The notes under the pieces: generated by a model
What the model was told of the DNA's origin: nothing
Database searches by the model: none
The model's input: only the letters and a program-made list of their open reading frames with translations
Shown here: one piece after another, positions 35,409 to 44,772 of the stretch
Layout of the letters: each line of letters opens with the position of its first letter
Position numbering within the stretch: the stretch's first letter is position 1
Program-made: the position numbers and the translations under genes
NCBI RefSeq assembly: GCF_011752565.1
Contig: NZ_VWXK01000028.1
Coordinates: 17,109-81,108 of the forward strand
Source of the DNA: Pantoea sp. Ap-967
Lineage (GTDB): Bacteria; Pseudomonadota; Gammaproteobacteria; Pseudomonadales; Pseudomonadaceae
Length of the DNA: 64,000 nucleotides
Direction: 5' to 3'

Positions 35409-37054
35409 GCAAACGCTGGACGCTACCGTTGCTGCTGGGCCTGTTCGTGCTTGCCTACCTGCTGCCGTTGGGCAGCCATGGCTTGTGGATTCCCGATGAA
35501 ACCCGCTATGCGCAAATCAGCCAGGAAATGCTGCTGACCGGCGACTGGATCTCGCCGCACTTCATGGGCCTGCGCTACTTCGAAAAACCCATCGCCGGCT
35601 ACTGGATGATTGCCCTTGGCCAAGGCGTGTTCGGCCAGAACCTGTTCGGTGCGCGCTTCGCCTCGGCGCTGGCCACAGGCTTGAGCGTGCTGCTGTGCTA
35701 CGTGGTGGCACGGCGGCTGTGGAACGACCCACGCAAGAGCCTGGCCAGCGCCCTGCTGTACATGAGCTTCGTGATGGTTGCAGGCCAAGCCGGCTACGCC
35801 AACCTCGACCCGCAGTTCACCTTGTGGGTCAACCTCAGCCTGGTGGCCCTGTGGTTCGCCCTGACCAGCCACGGCGGCGGCCAGCGCCTGGCCGCCTGGG
35901 CCGTGCTGGGGCTGGCCTGTGGCATGGGCTTCATGACCAAGGGCTTTCTCGCCTGGGCCTTGCCGGTGCTGATCGCCCTGCCGTGGATGCTGTGGCAGAA
36001 ACGCTGGCGCGAGCTGCTGGTATACGGCCCGCTGGCCATCGCCGTGGCGGTGCTGGTGAGCCTGCCCTGGGTGCTGGCCGTGCACGCCCAGGAACCGGAC
36101 TACTGGCGGTTCTTCTTCTGGCATGAGCACATCCGCCGCTTTGCCGGGGAAGATGCCCAGCATGCTGCGCCCTGGTGGTTCTACTTGCCACTGCTGGTGG
36201 CATTCAGCCTGCCCTGGGCCGGGCTGCTGCCCACGGCGCTGAAACAGGCCTGGCACAGCCGCGCCCAGGCCAGCATCGGCTTCCTGCTGCTGTGGCTGCT
36301 GATGCCGCTGCTGTTCTTCAGCCTGAGCAAAGGCAAGCTGCCGACCTACATCCTGCCCTGCCTGCTGCCCCTGGCCCTGCTGTTGGGCCACGCCCTGGGC
36401 GAGCGTTTGCACGCGCAGCAAGGCCGTGCCTTGGGCCTCAACGGTTGGCTCAATGTCGCGCTGGGGGCGGTTGCCCTGGTCGCCCTGGCCTGGCTGCAGC
36501 TGAAAAAACCGGTGTACGAGCACGAACTGCCCAGCCTGTTGTGGCTGTGCGTGGGCCTGGCCGGCTGGCTGGTCAGCAGCCTGGCCCAGGCGCTGTCGCC
36601 GCTGCGCTGCTGGGCCGCGCCGGCGCTGGGCAGCCTGCTTTTGGTCGGCCTGCTGCCGGCGGCACTGCCCAAGGCGGTGGAGGCCAGCAAAACCCCCGAC
36701 CAGTTCGTGCTGCAACACCAGGGCGAGCTGGCCGGCGCCACCTACCTGATGAGCAACGACCTGGGCGCGGCGTCGGCACTGGCCTGGCGCCTCAAGCGCA
36801 ACGACGTGACGCTGATCAACACCATCGGCGAACTGAAATATGGCCTGGCCTATCCTGAGGCAGCCGCACGCCACGTCGCCAGCGAACAGCTGCGGCAATG
36901 GGTGGCCGATGCCCGCCGAAACGGTTCGGTCGCAGTGCTCATGCGTGTGAAGGACAAAGATGATCGCCATGATCTCGACTTGCTGCCAGACGATGGCACG
37001 CGCTATCAGCAAGGCAACTTGGTGATCGTGATACTTCCAGGAGCTGCGCCATGA
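35405..37054 (+). CDS. arnT: Lipid A 4-amino-4-deoxy-L-arabinose transferase (operon copy)
   Basis: 549-aa ArnT with about 12 helices. The catalytic-loop acidic pair is in GLWIPDETRYAQIS and the conserved HFMGLRYFEKPIAGYW follows. It adds L-Ara4N to lipid A phosphates on the periplasmic side, which lowers surface charge and gives polymyxin and cationic peptide resistance. A close paralogue lies 8.7 kb upstream. It starts inside the arnD stop. Confidence 0.95.
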   Translation: MSKRWTLPLLLGLFVLAYLLPLGSHGLWIPDETRYAQISQEMLLTGDWISPHFMGLRYFEKPIAGYWMIALGQGVFGQNLFGARFASALATGLSVLLCYVVARRLWNDPRKSLASALLYMSFVMVAGQAGYANLDPQFTLWVNLSLVALWFALTSHGGGQRLAAWAVLGLACGMGFMTKGFLAWALPVLIALPWMLWQKRWRELLVYGPLAIAVAVLVSLPWVLAVHAQEPDYWRFFFWHEHIRRFAGEDAQHAAPWWFYLPLLVAFSLPWAGLLPTALKQAWHSRAQASIGFLLLWLLMPLLFFSLSKGKLPTYILPCLLPLALLLGHALGERLHAQQGRALGLNGWLNVALGAVALVALAWLQLKKPVYEHELPSLLWLCVGLAGWLVSSLAQALSPLRCWAAPALGSLLLVGLLPAALPKAVEASKTPDQFVLQHQGELAGATYLMSNDLGAASALAWRLKRNDVTLINTIGELKYGLAYPEAAARHVASEQLRQWVADARRNGSVAVLMRVKDKDDRHDLDLLPDDGTRYQQGNLVIVILPGAAP

Positions 37055-37395
37055 GTTGGCTGTTGCTGCTCAGTGCCTGCCTGCTGACCTGCCTGGGCCA
37101 GGTGGCGCAGAAATTCGCCGTGGAAAGCTGGCGTGCCCAGCCCAGCGGCTGGGCCGGCAAACTGCGCTCGCCATGGCTGTGGCTGGCCCTCGCCGCACTC
37201 GGCAGCGGCCTGCTGGTGTGGCTGCTGGTGCTGCAGCGCATGGAGGTCGGCATCGCCTACCCGATGCTCAGCCTGAATTTCGTGCTGGTCACCCTGATTG
37301 CCCGCTTCGCCTTCCATGAGCCGGTGGACCGCCGCCACTGGCTGGGCGTGGCGCTGGTGATTGCCGGCGTGGCCTTGCTGGGGCAACAGGCATGA
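37051..37395 (+). CDS. arnE: Undecaprenyl-P-L-Ara4N flippase subunit ArnE
   Basis: 114-aa EamA/SMR-like membrane protein with four helices. The MEVGIAYPMLSLNFVLVTL segment is typical. With ArnF it flips the lipid-linked sugar to the periplasmic face. It overlaps both neighbours by four bases. Confidence 0.92.
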   Translation: MSWLLLLSACLLTCLGQVAQKFAVESWRAQPSGWAGKLRSPWLWLALAALGSGLLVWLLVLQRMEVGIAYPMLSLNFVLVTLIARFAFHEPVDRRHWLGVALVIAGVALLGQQA

Positions 37396-37805
37396 ACCCG
37401 CGCCTGGGCATCACCTACGCCCTGGGCAGCGTGCTGCTGGTAAGCAGCGCGCAGCTGGCCATGCGCTGGAGCATGACCCGCTTGCCGCAACCTTGCGCGT
37501 GGCTTTCAGCGCTGATGGGCAACGGCGTCGATGCCCTGCCGCTGGCCGTGGTGCTGGCGGCGATCGGCGCCTATGGCCTGTCGATGCTCTGCTGGCTGCT
37601 GGCCCTGCGTGACCTGCCGTTGGGCCGGGCCTATTCGCTGCTGAGCCTGAGCTACGCCCTGGTCTACCTGCTGGCGGCCAGCCTGCCGCTGTTCGACGAA
37701 CATTTCAGCCTTGGCAAAACAGCCGGCGTGGCCTTGGTCATGCTCGGCGTCATCACCATCAATTCCCGTCCGGCCCGTGCGCCCGCGTTCAGGAGTGCTC
37801 CATGA
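37392..37805 (+). CDS. arnF: Undecaprenyl-P-L-Ara4N flippase subunit ArnF
   Basis: 137-aa four-helix partner of ArnE. Recognisable parts are LLVSSAQLAMRWSM and LPLGRAYSLLSLSYALVYL. It overlaps arnE and ugd by four bases each, consistent with equal expression of the flippase halves. Confidence 0.92.
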   Translation: MNPRLGITYALGSVLLVSSAQLAMRWSMTRLPQPCAWLSALMGNGVDALPLAVVLAAIGAYGLSMLCWLLALRDLPLGRAYSLLSLSYALVYLLAASLPLFDEHFSLGKTAGVALVMLGVITINSRPARAPAFRSAP

Positions 37806-39175
37806 AAATCACAGTGTTTGGCAGCGGATATGTCGGCCTGGTGCAAGCTGCGGTATTGGCCGAGGTCGGCCACGATGTCGTCTGCATGGATGTTGACCAG
37901 AAGAAGGTCGATTTGCTGCGCGAAGGCCATGTCAGCATCTTCGAACCGGGCCTGTCGAGCCTGGTGCGCGAAGGCCTGGATGGCGGCCGTCTGCACTTCA
38001 CCACCGATGAACAGCTGGCCGTGGAACACGGCCGGGTGGCCTTCATCGCCGTCGGCACGCCGTCCTGCGAGGATGGCTCGGCCGACCTCAAGTATGTGAT
38101 GTCGGTGGGCGATGCGGTGGCCCGCCATCGCCAGCAACCGCTGATCCTGGTGGAAAAATCCACCGTGCCAGTGGGCACCGGCGACAAGCTGCGCGCCCAT
38201 ATCGATACGGCCCTGGCAGGCCGCGCGCTGCGCATCGATATCGTGTCCAACCCAGAATTTCTCAAGGAAGGCTCGGCCGTGGCCGACTGCCGCCGCCCCG
38301 ACCGTATCGTCATCGGCTGCGACGGTGAAGACGTGCGCGACGTGATGCGCGACCTTTACGCGCCGTTCAACCGCAACCACGACCGCATCATGTTCATGGA
38401 CCTGCGCAGCGCCGAGCTGACCAAGTACGCCGCCAACTGCATGCTTGCCACCAAGATCAGCTTCATCAACCAGATCGCCGAACTTGCCGAACACCTGGGC
38501 GCCGATATCGAGTCGGTACGCCAGGGCATCGGGGCCGACACTCGCATCGGCTACCACTTCATCTACCCAGGCTGCGGCTACGGCGGCTCGTGCTTCCCCA
38601 AAGACATGCGCGCACTGATCCACAGCGCCGAGCAGGCCCATTGCTCCAGCGACCTGCTGCAGGCGGTCGAGGCCATCAACGAGCGGCAGAAGCACAAGCT
38701 GTTCGAACGGATCAAGGCGTTCTACAAAGGCAGCCTGCGCGGCAAGACCTTCGCCGTCTGGGGCCTGGCGTTCAAGCCCAACACCGACGACATGCGCGAT
38801 GCCCCAAGCCGCGTGCTGCTCGAATCGCTGTGGGCTGCCGGCGCCAGCGTGCGCGCGTTCGACCCGGAGGCCATGCAGGAAACCCAGCACCTGTACCCCA
38901 ACGAAGAAAAGCTGATGCTGATGGGCACGCCGGAATCGGTGCTGTCCGGTGCCGATGCGCTGATCATCTGCACCGAGTGGCAGCAGTTCAAGGCCCCGGA
39001 CTTCGAGCTGATCCAGCAGCGCCTGAAGGCCCCGGTGATCTTCGACGGGCGCAACCTGTACGATGCCGAGCGCCTGGCGCGAAAAGGCTTCAAATACTTC
39101 CCGATTGGCCGCGGCGACTCTTGCCAGCTGCCAGTGGCACCGCACCTGCCGCGCCGCCGGTCTAAAGCAGCCTGA
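37802..39175 (+). CDS. ugd: UDP-glucose 6-dehydrogenase
   Basis: 457-aa NAD-dependent enzyme that oxidises UDP-glucose to UDP-glucuronate, the precursor used by ArnA. The N-terminal Rossmann motif is VFGSGYVGLVQAAVLAEVG. The catalytic cysteine is in GCGYGGSCFPKDM. A C-terminal UDP-binding domain (FAVWGLAFKPNTDDMRDAPS) completes it. The C-terminus adds a short basic Pro/Arg tail. It overlaps arnF and the next gene. Confidence 0.95.
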   Translation: MKITVFGSGYVGLVQAAVLAEVGHDVVCMDVDQKKVDLLREGHVSIFEPGLSSLVREGLDGGRLHFTTDEQLAVEHGRVAFIAVGTPSCEDGSADLKYVMSVGDAVARHRQQPLILVEKSTVPVGTGDKLRAHIDTALAGRALRIDIVSNPEFLKEGSAVADCRRPDRIVIGCDGEDVRDVMRDLYAPFNRNHDRIMFMDLRSAELTKYAANCMLATKISFINQIAELAEHLGADIESVRQGIGADTRIGYHFIYPGCGYGGSCFPKDMRALIHSAEQAHCSSDLLQAVEAINERQKHKLFERIKAFYKGSLRGKTFAVWGLAFKPNTDDMRDAPSRVLLESLWAAGASVRAFDPEAMQETQHLYPNEEKLMLMGTPESVLSGADALIICTEWQQFKAPDFELIQQRLKAPVIFDGRNLYDAERLARKGFKYFPIGRGDSCQLPVAPHLPRRRSKAA

Positions 39176-40767
39176 TGCCCTTGCCCCTCACCGTGCGCCG
39201 GCAGTCCCTGGTTGCAGGGCTGCTGGCGCTGCTGCTGTTCTGCGCCGGCGCCCAGGGGCTGGCGCCCATCGGCTTCGACTCGCGCTTCGTGCTGTTCGCC
39301 CAGGAGATGCTGCGCCATGGGCCAACGGTGTTCCCTACCACCTACGGGCAGCCGTATGCCGACTACACGGCGCTCTCGACCCTGTTCATCTGGCTGCTGT
39401 CGCTGCCCATGGGCGCCGTCGACAGCCTTGGCGCCTGGCTGCCCAGCGCCTTCGCTGGCGCAGTGATCGTCACCTTGATGTACCGGCTGCTGGCGCCCTT
39501 CTCGCTGCGCTGGGCTTGGGCCAGTATCGTGATGCTGGTGCTGACCGCCACGTTTGTCAGCGAAGTGCGGGCCGTGTCCCAGGACCTGATGCTGGCGGCC
39601 GTGGCGTTCGCCGTGTTCTACCTGGGTTATGCCCACGACCACCACGGCGCCGGGCGGCGCTGGCCGTTGCTGTTCGCGTTGTTGCTGCTGGGCTTTGGCA
39701 TTCGCGGGCCGATCGGGCTGGTGGTGCCGACGGGCATGCTGTGCAGCTACTACCTGCTGGCTGGGCAATGGCGGCGCATGCTGGTGTTCGGGGTGCTGGC
39801 CAGCGTGCTGCTGGCGCTGTGTGTAGGGCTGTTGCTGTGGCTGGCCAAGGCCAGTGGTGGGCAAGCGTTTCTGGACGATGTGATTCGCATGCAGTTCATG
39901 GGGCGCATGGACGGCAGCGAGGGGGCCAGCAGTGCGCTGTTCTACTTCAGCAGTTCGCTGGGCAACTATGCCCTTGCCTACCCGCTGGCGTTGCTGGTGC
40001 TGATCGCCGCCGGGCTTGCCCAGGCAAGGCTGCAGGGGCCGGCATTGCGGCTGGTGGTGTACTGCGCGGCGGCGGGGTTGCTGGTGATGCTCGGGCTGTC
40101 GATTCCGTTGGCCAAGAAGGCACGCTATGTACTGCCGATGCTGCCGATGGCGGCAATCATCGCAGCCTACCCGTTCCAGGTGGCCCAGGGGCGGTTGTTC
40201 GCCTGGCTGCGCGGGCTGATTCAGGCACTGTGGCTGGTGTTGCCAGGCGTGCTGATGATCGCCCTGCTGGTTGCCCATCGCCGTTACGCCGGGCAACTGG
40301 GTTCGATCAGCGTGCCGGTCGCGGTGCTGGCGGCCTTGCAGTTGTTGGCCGTGTCCCGGCTCTGCTGGCCACGCAGGCGGGCCGAGGTGCTGGCCGGCTG
40401 CGCGGTGCTGGCGGTGTGGCTGGTGTACGTGGCGGTGTTCGAGCCGGTGCAGCGGCGGCTGTATGATACGCGCGCATTCACCCAGGCGGTGATGGCGCAA
40501 GTGGCCCAGCAGCCGGCGCCGCTGGTGCTGCACCGGCTGGGGCAGGACGCCAAGGCCATCAAGTTCATGGTCAATGTCGACCACGACCTGCAACCGCTGT
40601 TCACTGAAACGCCCGCGCAGTTGCAGGCCTTGCAGAGGCCGGCCTGGGTCATCATGACGCGGCAGGACTTCCAGGCGTTGCAGGGCTCGGCGCCGGGCGC
40701 GCTGGAGCCACGCCTGGGTGGGCGGTTTGACAACGACGACTATGTGCTGCTGCGCCGTGCGCCGTGA
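39175..40767 (+). CDS. GT39-family membrane glycosyltransferase at the arn operon end
   Basis: 530-aa polytopic protein, about 11 helices, of the PMT/ArnT-like group. The first loop, GLAPIGFDSRFVLFAQEMLRHG, replaces the ArnT DETRYA motif with a single acidic residue, so the catalytic details may differ. A soluble tail of about 100 residues follows the helices. It starts inside the ugd stop (TGATG) and is the last gene of the operon. The role is likely a further envelope sugar addition; not determined. Confidence 0.75.
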   Translation: MPLPLTVRRQSLVAGLLALLLFCAGAQGLAPIGFDSRFVLFAQEMLRHGPTVFPTTYGQPYADYTALSTLFIWLLSLPMGAVDSLGAWLPSAFAGAVIVTLMYRLLAPFSLRWAWASIVMLVLTATFVSEVRAVSQDLMLAAVAFAVFYLGYAHDHHGAGRRWPLLFALLLLGFGIRGPIGLVVPTGMLCSYYLLAGQWRRMLVFGVLASVLLALCVGLLLWLAKASGGQAFLDDVIRMQFMGRMDGSEGASSALFYFSSSLGNYALAYPLALLVLIAAGLAQARLQGPALRLVVYCAAAGLLVMLGLSIPLAKKARYVLPMLPMAAIIAAYPFQVAQGRLFAWLRGLIQALWLVLPGVLMIALLVAHRRYAGQLGSISVPVAVLAALQLLAVSRLCWPRRRAEVLAGCAVLAVWLVYVAVFEPVQRRLYDTRAFTQAVMAQVAQQPAPLVLHRLGQDAKAIKFMVNVDHDLQPLFTETPAQLQALQRPAWVIMTRQDFQALQGSAPGALEPRLGGRFDNDDYVLLRRAP

Positions 40768-40899
40768 CGCCTTGCGGGGCTGCGCACGGGGTAGAAGTGA
40801 ACGTTTCGGGCGCAAGGCACTCCATGTATCGCACCTGTGCCGAGCCAGGCCCCAGGTGAGGGAAATGAATCCCGCGAACCTTCCATGGAGCAGGAAGTG

Positions 40900-41091
40900 A
40901 TGAGCGTTACCTTGAGATGCCTGAAATGCGACGGGCAGGACCTGGTCAAGCCCGTGCGGCTGCACCGCAAGTCCATCCTTACCTGCCGGACGTGTAACGC
41001 CATCGCCCTGTATGGCGACCTGCTGGAGGCCTCGGGCCGGCGCCTGATGGCCGACCTGCAAGAGCAGTTGGCTTCGATGCGGGCGGGCTAG
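40900..41091 (+). CDS. Small zinc-ribbon protein
   Basis: 63 aa with two Cys-x2-Cys knuckles (CLKC near residues 7-10 and CRTC near 29-32), as in rubredoxin-like or zinc-ribbon proteins that bind one zinc ion. The second half is a helix. The chosen ATG follows AGGAAG with good spacing; an ATG 15 bases earlier is possible. Function unknown. It sits between the arn operon and the convergent histidine kinase gene. Confidence 0.68.
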   Translation: MSVTLRCLKCDGQDLVKPVRLHRKSILTCRTCNAIALYGDLLEASGRRLMADLQEQLASMRAG

Positions 41092-41101
41092 CCAGCCTGG
41101 C

Positions 41102-42652
41102 CTAGAGCCTGAAGCGCACGTGAATGCAGCTTTTGCCCTCCAGCCGGTCGATGGTCACCGCGGCGCTGCCATAACCTGAATAGCTGTTCACCAGGCGCAT
41201 GCCCAGGCCGGTGCCAGTGGGCTTGGGGTAGCTGTCGGGAAACCCGTCGCCCTCGTCCTTCACCGTCAGCAGCACATGGTCCTGTGCATGCTTGACCGCC
41301 ACCTCCACGGTGCCCTTGCCGTACTTCAACGCGTTGGTGATGAGCTCGGAGATCACCAACCCCAAGGGTGCCATGCGCTCGAGCGGCAGCACGAAGTCGT
41401 CGGTTTCGAGCAGGATCTTGCGGTCAGCCAGGGCCTTGCCGAGGTCGCCCAGCAAGGCATTCAGATAATCCCCAGCCGACACCGTGTCGTGCTCGGCAAT
41501 GTGATACAGCCGCTCATGCACGCTGGCGATGGTGACCACGCGCCCTGCGGCCGTTTCCAGTTGCAACTTCACCGCCGCGTCCGGGCTGAGGTTCGCTTGC
41601 AGCAACAACAGGGTATTGACCAGGTGCAGGCTGTTCTTGACCCGGTGATGGATCTCTTCCAGGTGCAGGTCGCTGGCACTTTGCCGGGAGTTCTGCGCTT
41701 CGATCAGCGACAGCAACTGGGCTTCGTACTGATGGCGCTCGGTGATGTCCCTGGACACCGCGATCACCCGTTCGATCTGGCCGTCGGCGCCCAGAATCGG
41801 CGCGACGGTCACATCCCACCACCTGGGCTCATCGGGCGCTGTGGGGAAGTACGCTTCGAACCTGGCGGTTTCACCGCCGGTTACCTTGCCCATGGCCTGG
41901 GCCACCAGCGAGCGGGACTCATCCGGCCAGAGTTCGGGCCAGCGTTGGCCCTTGACTTCGGCCAGGGCCGGCAGGTGCATCAGCTCAAGCCCCTTTTCGT
42001 TCATGAATTCGATTTCGCCGCTGAGCGCGAGGATTTTCACGCAATCGGGGCTGGCGTTCAGAATGCTTTCGGAATATGGGTCGGGGCGAGGCGTCTCGTT
42101 GCCGGCGGCAATGCGTTCCAGTGCCAGGGAGATGACGTTGGCGATGCCCTCCAGGAACACCAGGTCGCTTTCGACGAAATCCTCACCGTCACTGCTGTCG
42201 GCCTCTAGTACGCCAAAGGGGCCAAGCGCGCCACGAATAGGCACGTTGATGGCCCGCTCGATACCGTATTTTTTCAGCAAGTCCGGGGTGCGAAAGCGCT
42301 CTTCCATCCCCAAATGGTTGGATAACACCGGGCGAAAGGTGGACAGCGCGTACCCCGCCGGGCTGGCAATGTCACCGCCCACGGTGGCATGGCCGATGTC
42401 CGAGGCGTCCCAGCCCACACCGTGCGTCAGCACATAGGCTTCGCTGTCTGCCAGTGGCTGCAGCACTTTGGAGAAACGGGTCTGCATGCCCTCGGCCACC
42501 ACCCTGCATGCCTGCGAAAGCAGTGCATCGAGGTCATCGACCTTGAGCGACATCACGCCAAACTCGACCACCAGCTCATGCTGGCGGTGCAGCCGGGCGT
42601 GGGACTTTTTCATCGCAGCCCGGATGGTTTCGTCCGGTGGTAGTTGTTGCAT
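41102..42652 (-). CDS. Cytoplasmic sensor histidine kinase (GAF, PAS, HisKA_2/HATPase)
   Basis: 516 aa without membrane segments. A GAF domain spans about 35-190, a PAS/PAC domain about 195-310 (ending VIAVSRDITERHQYE), and a HisKA_2 dimerisation domain contains EIHHRVKNSLHLV, with the phospho-accepting His at 335 or 336. A HATPase_c domain at the C-terminus holds ELITNALKYGKGTVEV and DEGDGFP, then GTGLGMRLVNSYSGYGSA. This HWE/HisKA_2 type often signals light or stress in other bacteria. No response regulator adjoins it. GGAGTT precedes the ATG. Confidence 0.88.
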   Translation of the reverse strand: MQQLPPDETIRAAMKKSHARLHRQHELVVEFGVMSLKVDDLDALLSQACRVVAEGMQTRFSKVLQPLADSEAYVLTHGVGWDASDIGHATVGGDIASPAGYALSTFRPVLSNHLGMEERFRTPDLLKKYGIERAINVPIRGALGPFGVLEADSSDGEDFVESDLVFLEGIANVISLALERIAAGNETPRPDPYSESILNASPDCVKILALSGEIEFMNEKGLELMHLPALAEVKGQRWPELWPDESRSLVAQAMGKVTGGETARFEAYFPTAPDEPRWWDVTVAPILGADGQIERVIAVSRDITERHQYEAQLLSLIEAQNSRQSASDLHLEEIHHRVKNSLHLVNTLLLLQANLSPDAAVKLQLETAAGRVVTIASVHERLYHIAEHDTVSAGDYLNALLGDLGKALADRKILLETDDFVLPLERMAPLGLVISELITNALKYGKGTVEVAVKHAQDHVLLTVKDEGDGFPDSYPKPTGTGLGMRLVNSYSGYGSAAVTIDRLEGKSCIHVRFRL

Positions 42653-42858
42653 AGGAACTCCATCAGATGGCGACAGGGCAACCAGCAGCCCACACTGCCC
42701 CACCAACGTTTCGCCGGTAGCCTTGGAACCTTAGCCGTTATTCGCAACCGGTGCCTGCGCTGGCAGACTGGGGGCGCTACCATTGGGCATAGTTTACGGG
42801 CAACCGCAACGACGCGGTGTTTCAAGGATTGGCTATCGCACGTTCACGAGGGGATTTC

Positions 42859-43866
42859 ATGCCGCATCACGCTTTGCGCTCGCTGGCCCGTACCCTGCTT
42901 CTGCTGCTCGCCAGCCTGCTGGCCCTGCCGGCCTTGGCCGCGCCGCAAACGCTACGCCTGGGGCAAGCCACGCATTACCACTTCCTGGCCTTCGCCAACC
43001 ATGACCTGCAGCAGGCCAGCCTGCCCGTACAGCGCGCGGTGGTGCTGTTGCACGGCGTGCAGCGCAACGCTGACGACTACTTCGCCAGCGGCCAGCACCT
43101 GCTGCAGAACGCCGGGTTGAGCGCTGACGACACCTTGCTGCTGGCGCCGAACTTTCTCACGCCCCGGGATCGCCGCGCCGGCGACGACATGCCGCTGTGG
43201 GCCAAGGACAAGTGGATGCACGGCACCGCCTCGCAGGACGGCCGGGTGGGGATCGCCGGTTTTACCGTGCTCGATGACCTGCTGGCCTACCTTGGCAACC
43301 GCGAGCACTTTCCGGCGCTCAAGGAAATCGTGTTGATCGGCCATTCGGCCGGGGGCCAGCTGCTGCAGCGCTACGCCCTGCTGGGCGCGGGCTCGGTTGG
43401 GCGTGGTATTGCGCTGCGCTATGTGATTTCCAGCCCGTCGTCCTACCTGTATGTCGACGGCAATCGTTGGCAGAACGGTGCCTTCAAACCGGTGCCTGCG
43501 GGCCAGTGCCCAGGCTACAACCAGTACCGCTATGGCCTGGAACAGGCGCCGCCTTACTTCGTTCAGCAGAACCTCGACGCCAGGCAGCTGTTCAAGCGCT
43601 ATGCGGCGCGTGAGGTCACCTACATGGTCGGCGCCCGCGACAATAATCCCGAAAGCCGGGTAATGGACCGAAGCTGCGGCGCGGCCTTGCAGGGCGCCAA
43701 CCGGGTGGAGCGACAGCTGGGTTACCTGCGCTATGAAGCCTTTTTGGCAAAGCAGTGGCGCATTGCCGTTCACCATCGGCACTTTCAGGTGAGCCAGGTC
43801 GGCCACGATGAGGCCCGCCTGTTTGCCGCCAAAAGCGTGGCCCGGCGGTTGTTCCCTGCACATTGA
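42859..43866 (+). CDS. Secreted alpha/beta hydrolase
   Basis: 335 aa. A signal peptide ends near residue 28 (LLLLLASLLALPALA). VVLLHGVQRNADDYF gives the oxyanion region and GHSAGGQ the nucleophile Ser. A late HHRHFQVSQVGHDEARLF supplies candidate His residues. The fold resembles PHB-depolymerase or feruloyl esterase-like proteins; the substrate is unknown. I chose the ATG after GAGGGG, since translation from the earlier frame start would disrupt the signal peptide. Confidence 0.8.
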   Translation: MPHHALRSLARTLLLLLASLLALPALAAPQTLRLGQATHYHFLAFANHDLQQASLPVQRAVVLLHGVQRNADDYFASGQHLLQNAGLSADDTLLLAPNFLTPRDRRAGDDMPLWAKDKWMHGTASQDGRVGIAGFTVLDDLLAYLGNREHFPALKEIVLIGHSAGGQLLQRYALLGAGSVGRGIALRYVISSPSSYLYVDGNRWQNGAFKPVPAGQCPGYNQYRYGLEQAPPYFVQQNLDARQLFKRYAAREVTYMVGARDNNPESRVMDRSCGAALQGANRVERQLGYLRYEAFLAKQWRIAVHHRHFQVSQVGHDEARLFAAKSVARRLFPAH

Positions 43867-43940
43867 GTGTGTTCACGGCGCCTTGGCGTTACCATGGTGC
43901 AATCGTGATGAATATCGAGCCAAAAGCCCGGGAGTGCTGG

Positions 43941-44108
43941 ATGCAGAAGCTGTTGTTACCTGTCGCCATCTTTGTGAGTGTGATCGTTGTGGGCAAAGTG
44001 TGCGAACACTTCGGGCTGAGTACGAACGTGAAGTTCGGCCTGGTTTGCGTGGTTGCGTTCGTTGTTCAGATCGGGGTTAGCCGGTATCAGCGGTCGCGTC
44101 AGGCTTAA
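43941..44108 (+). CDS. Small two-helix membrane protein
   Basis: 55 aa, two hydrophobic segments (LLLPVAIFVSVIVVGKV and FGLVCVVAFVVQIGV) with a short polar loop and a basic C-terminus (SRYQRSRQA). GGGAG lies 7 bases before the chosen ATG. Earlier in-frame starts would add up to 26 residues without a ribosome site. Function unknown. Confidence 0.55.
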   Translation: MQKLLLPVAIFVSVIVVGKVCEHFGLSTNVKFGLVCVVAFVVQIGVSRYQRSRQA

Positions 44109-44158
44109 CGTCTAACACACAGGGCGCGCGCACCCTTGGCGCACCGGTTGTAATCTGT

Positions 44159-44420
44159 GTCGAAAAATCAGAATTTTTCCCTTTGTTGTAGTCCATTTCC
44201 CAAAGATACTGTTGCCGCTTGTTTTCCGTTACGGGTGTTCTGCTGAGGCTCTAGTCTCGGCCTGTCGCTGCAAATCAGCGATACGGCTTTGACAGGCCGC
44301 GACGGTATTTGGCTTACGGCACGTCTATATGGCGGCTGTACGTGTGGGCACGCTTGCGTGCGCCGGAGCTTGCCAATTCCACCGGTCTGTCAACCCATGT
44401 ACAGCTGCCACCCCTTCGTT
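44159..44420 (+). repeat. Structured leader, copy 1, of the duplicated DUF3077 locus
   Basis: A ~260-base segment repeated at 44997-45254 with roughly 85-90% identity by eye. It contains a nested hairpin (outer GGCCTGTC 44259-44266 with GACAGGCC 44291-44298; inner GCTG with CAGC) and a second hairpin around GCACGCTTGCGTGC. The copies differ, but base pairing is kept through G-U pairs, which suggests a structured RNA or DNA element. Function unknown. Confidence 0.55.
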
Positions 44421-44463
44421 TGACAGCAAAGGGGCGCAGCACAACCGAGGAATTGGATTCGTG

Positions 44464-44730
44464 ATGGACGACAAATCGAACGTAAAAACCACCGTTGGCA
44501 AAACCAAGTTCTACCAGGGCGAAAAACAGACTCATCCGCTGTTCTGCATCGAGCCCGGCATTTCCTGCCAGCATGCTCGGGAGCAGGCCTCGGAGCTGAT
44601 GGGATATGTGCGGGACATGACCATCAGTGGCCTGATGGATGAAAGCCCGAATTGATCTGGGCCTCGCATTACCTCAGCGGTTTGGCCAAGGCGCTGATGG
44701 ATGATGCTGAGTTGGGCATGATGCGCTGAG
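44464..44730 (+). pseudogene. DUF3077-family protein, copy 1, frameshifted
   Basis: The open frame from the ATG ends after 63 residues at 44655. Compared with copy 2 at 45386, one A is missing in a run (GATGAAAGCCC against GATGAAAAGCCC). The last ~25 residues, ELIWASHYLSGLAKAL and onwards, therefore fall out of frame and end at 44730. Apart from this deletion, only one base differs between the copies over ~276 bases. It may be a dead copy or a phase-variable or slippage-dependent gene. Confidence 0.7.
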
Positions 44731-44772
44731 GGTGTAGTGCAGGGAACAGTGCCAGCAGGCACGCCGTGATCC

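Noticed and set aside
38722..41061. 779-aa minus-strand frame under ugd and the GT39 gene
   Set aside because: Antisense to supported genes, with repetitive Gln/His/Arg content typical of shadow frames.
44109..44463. tRNA or tmRNA-like gene in the DUF3077 leader
   Set aside because: The hairpins are real but I find no cloverleaf, T-loop GTTCRAN or CCA-type end.
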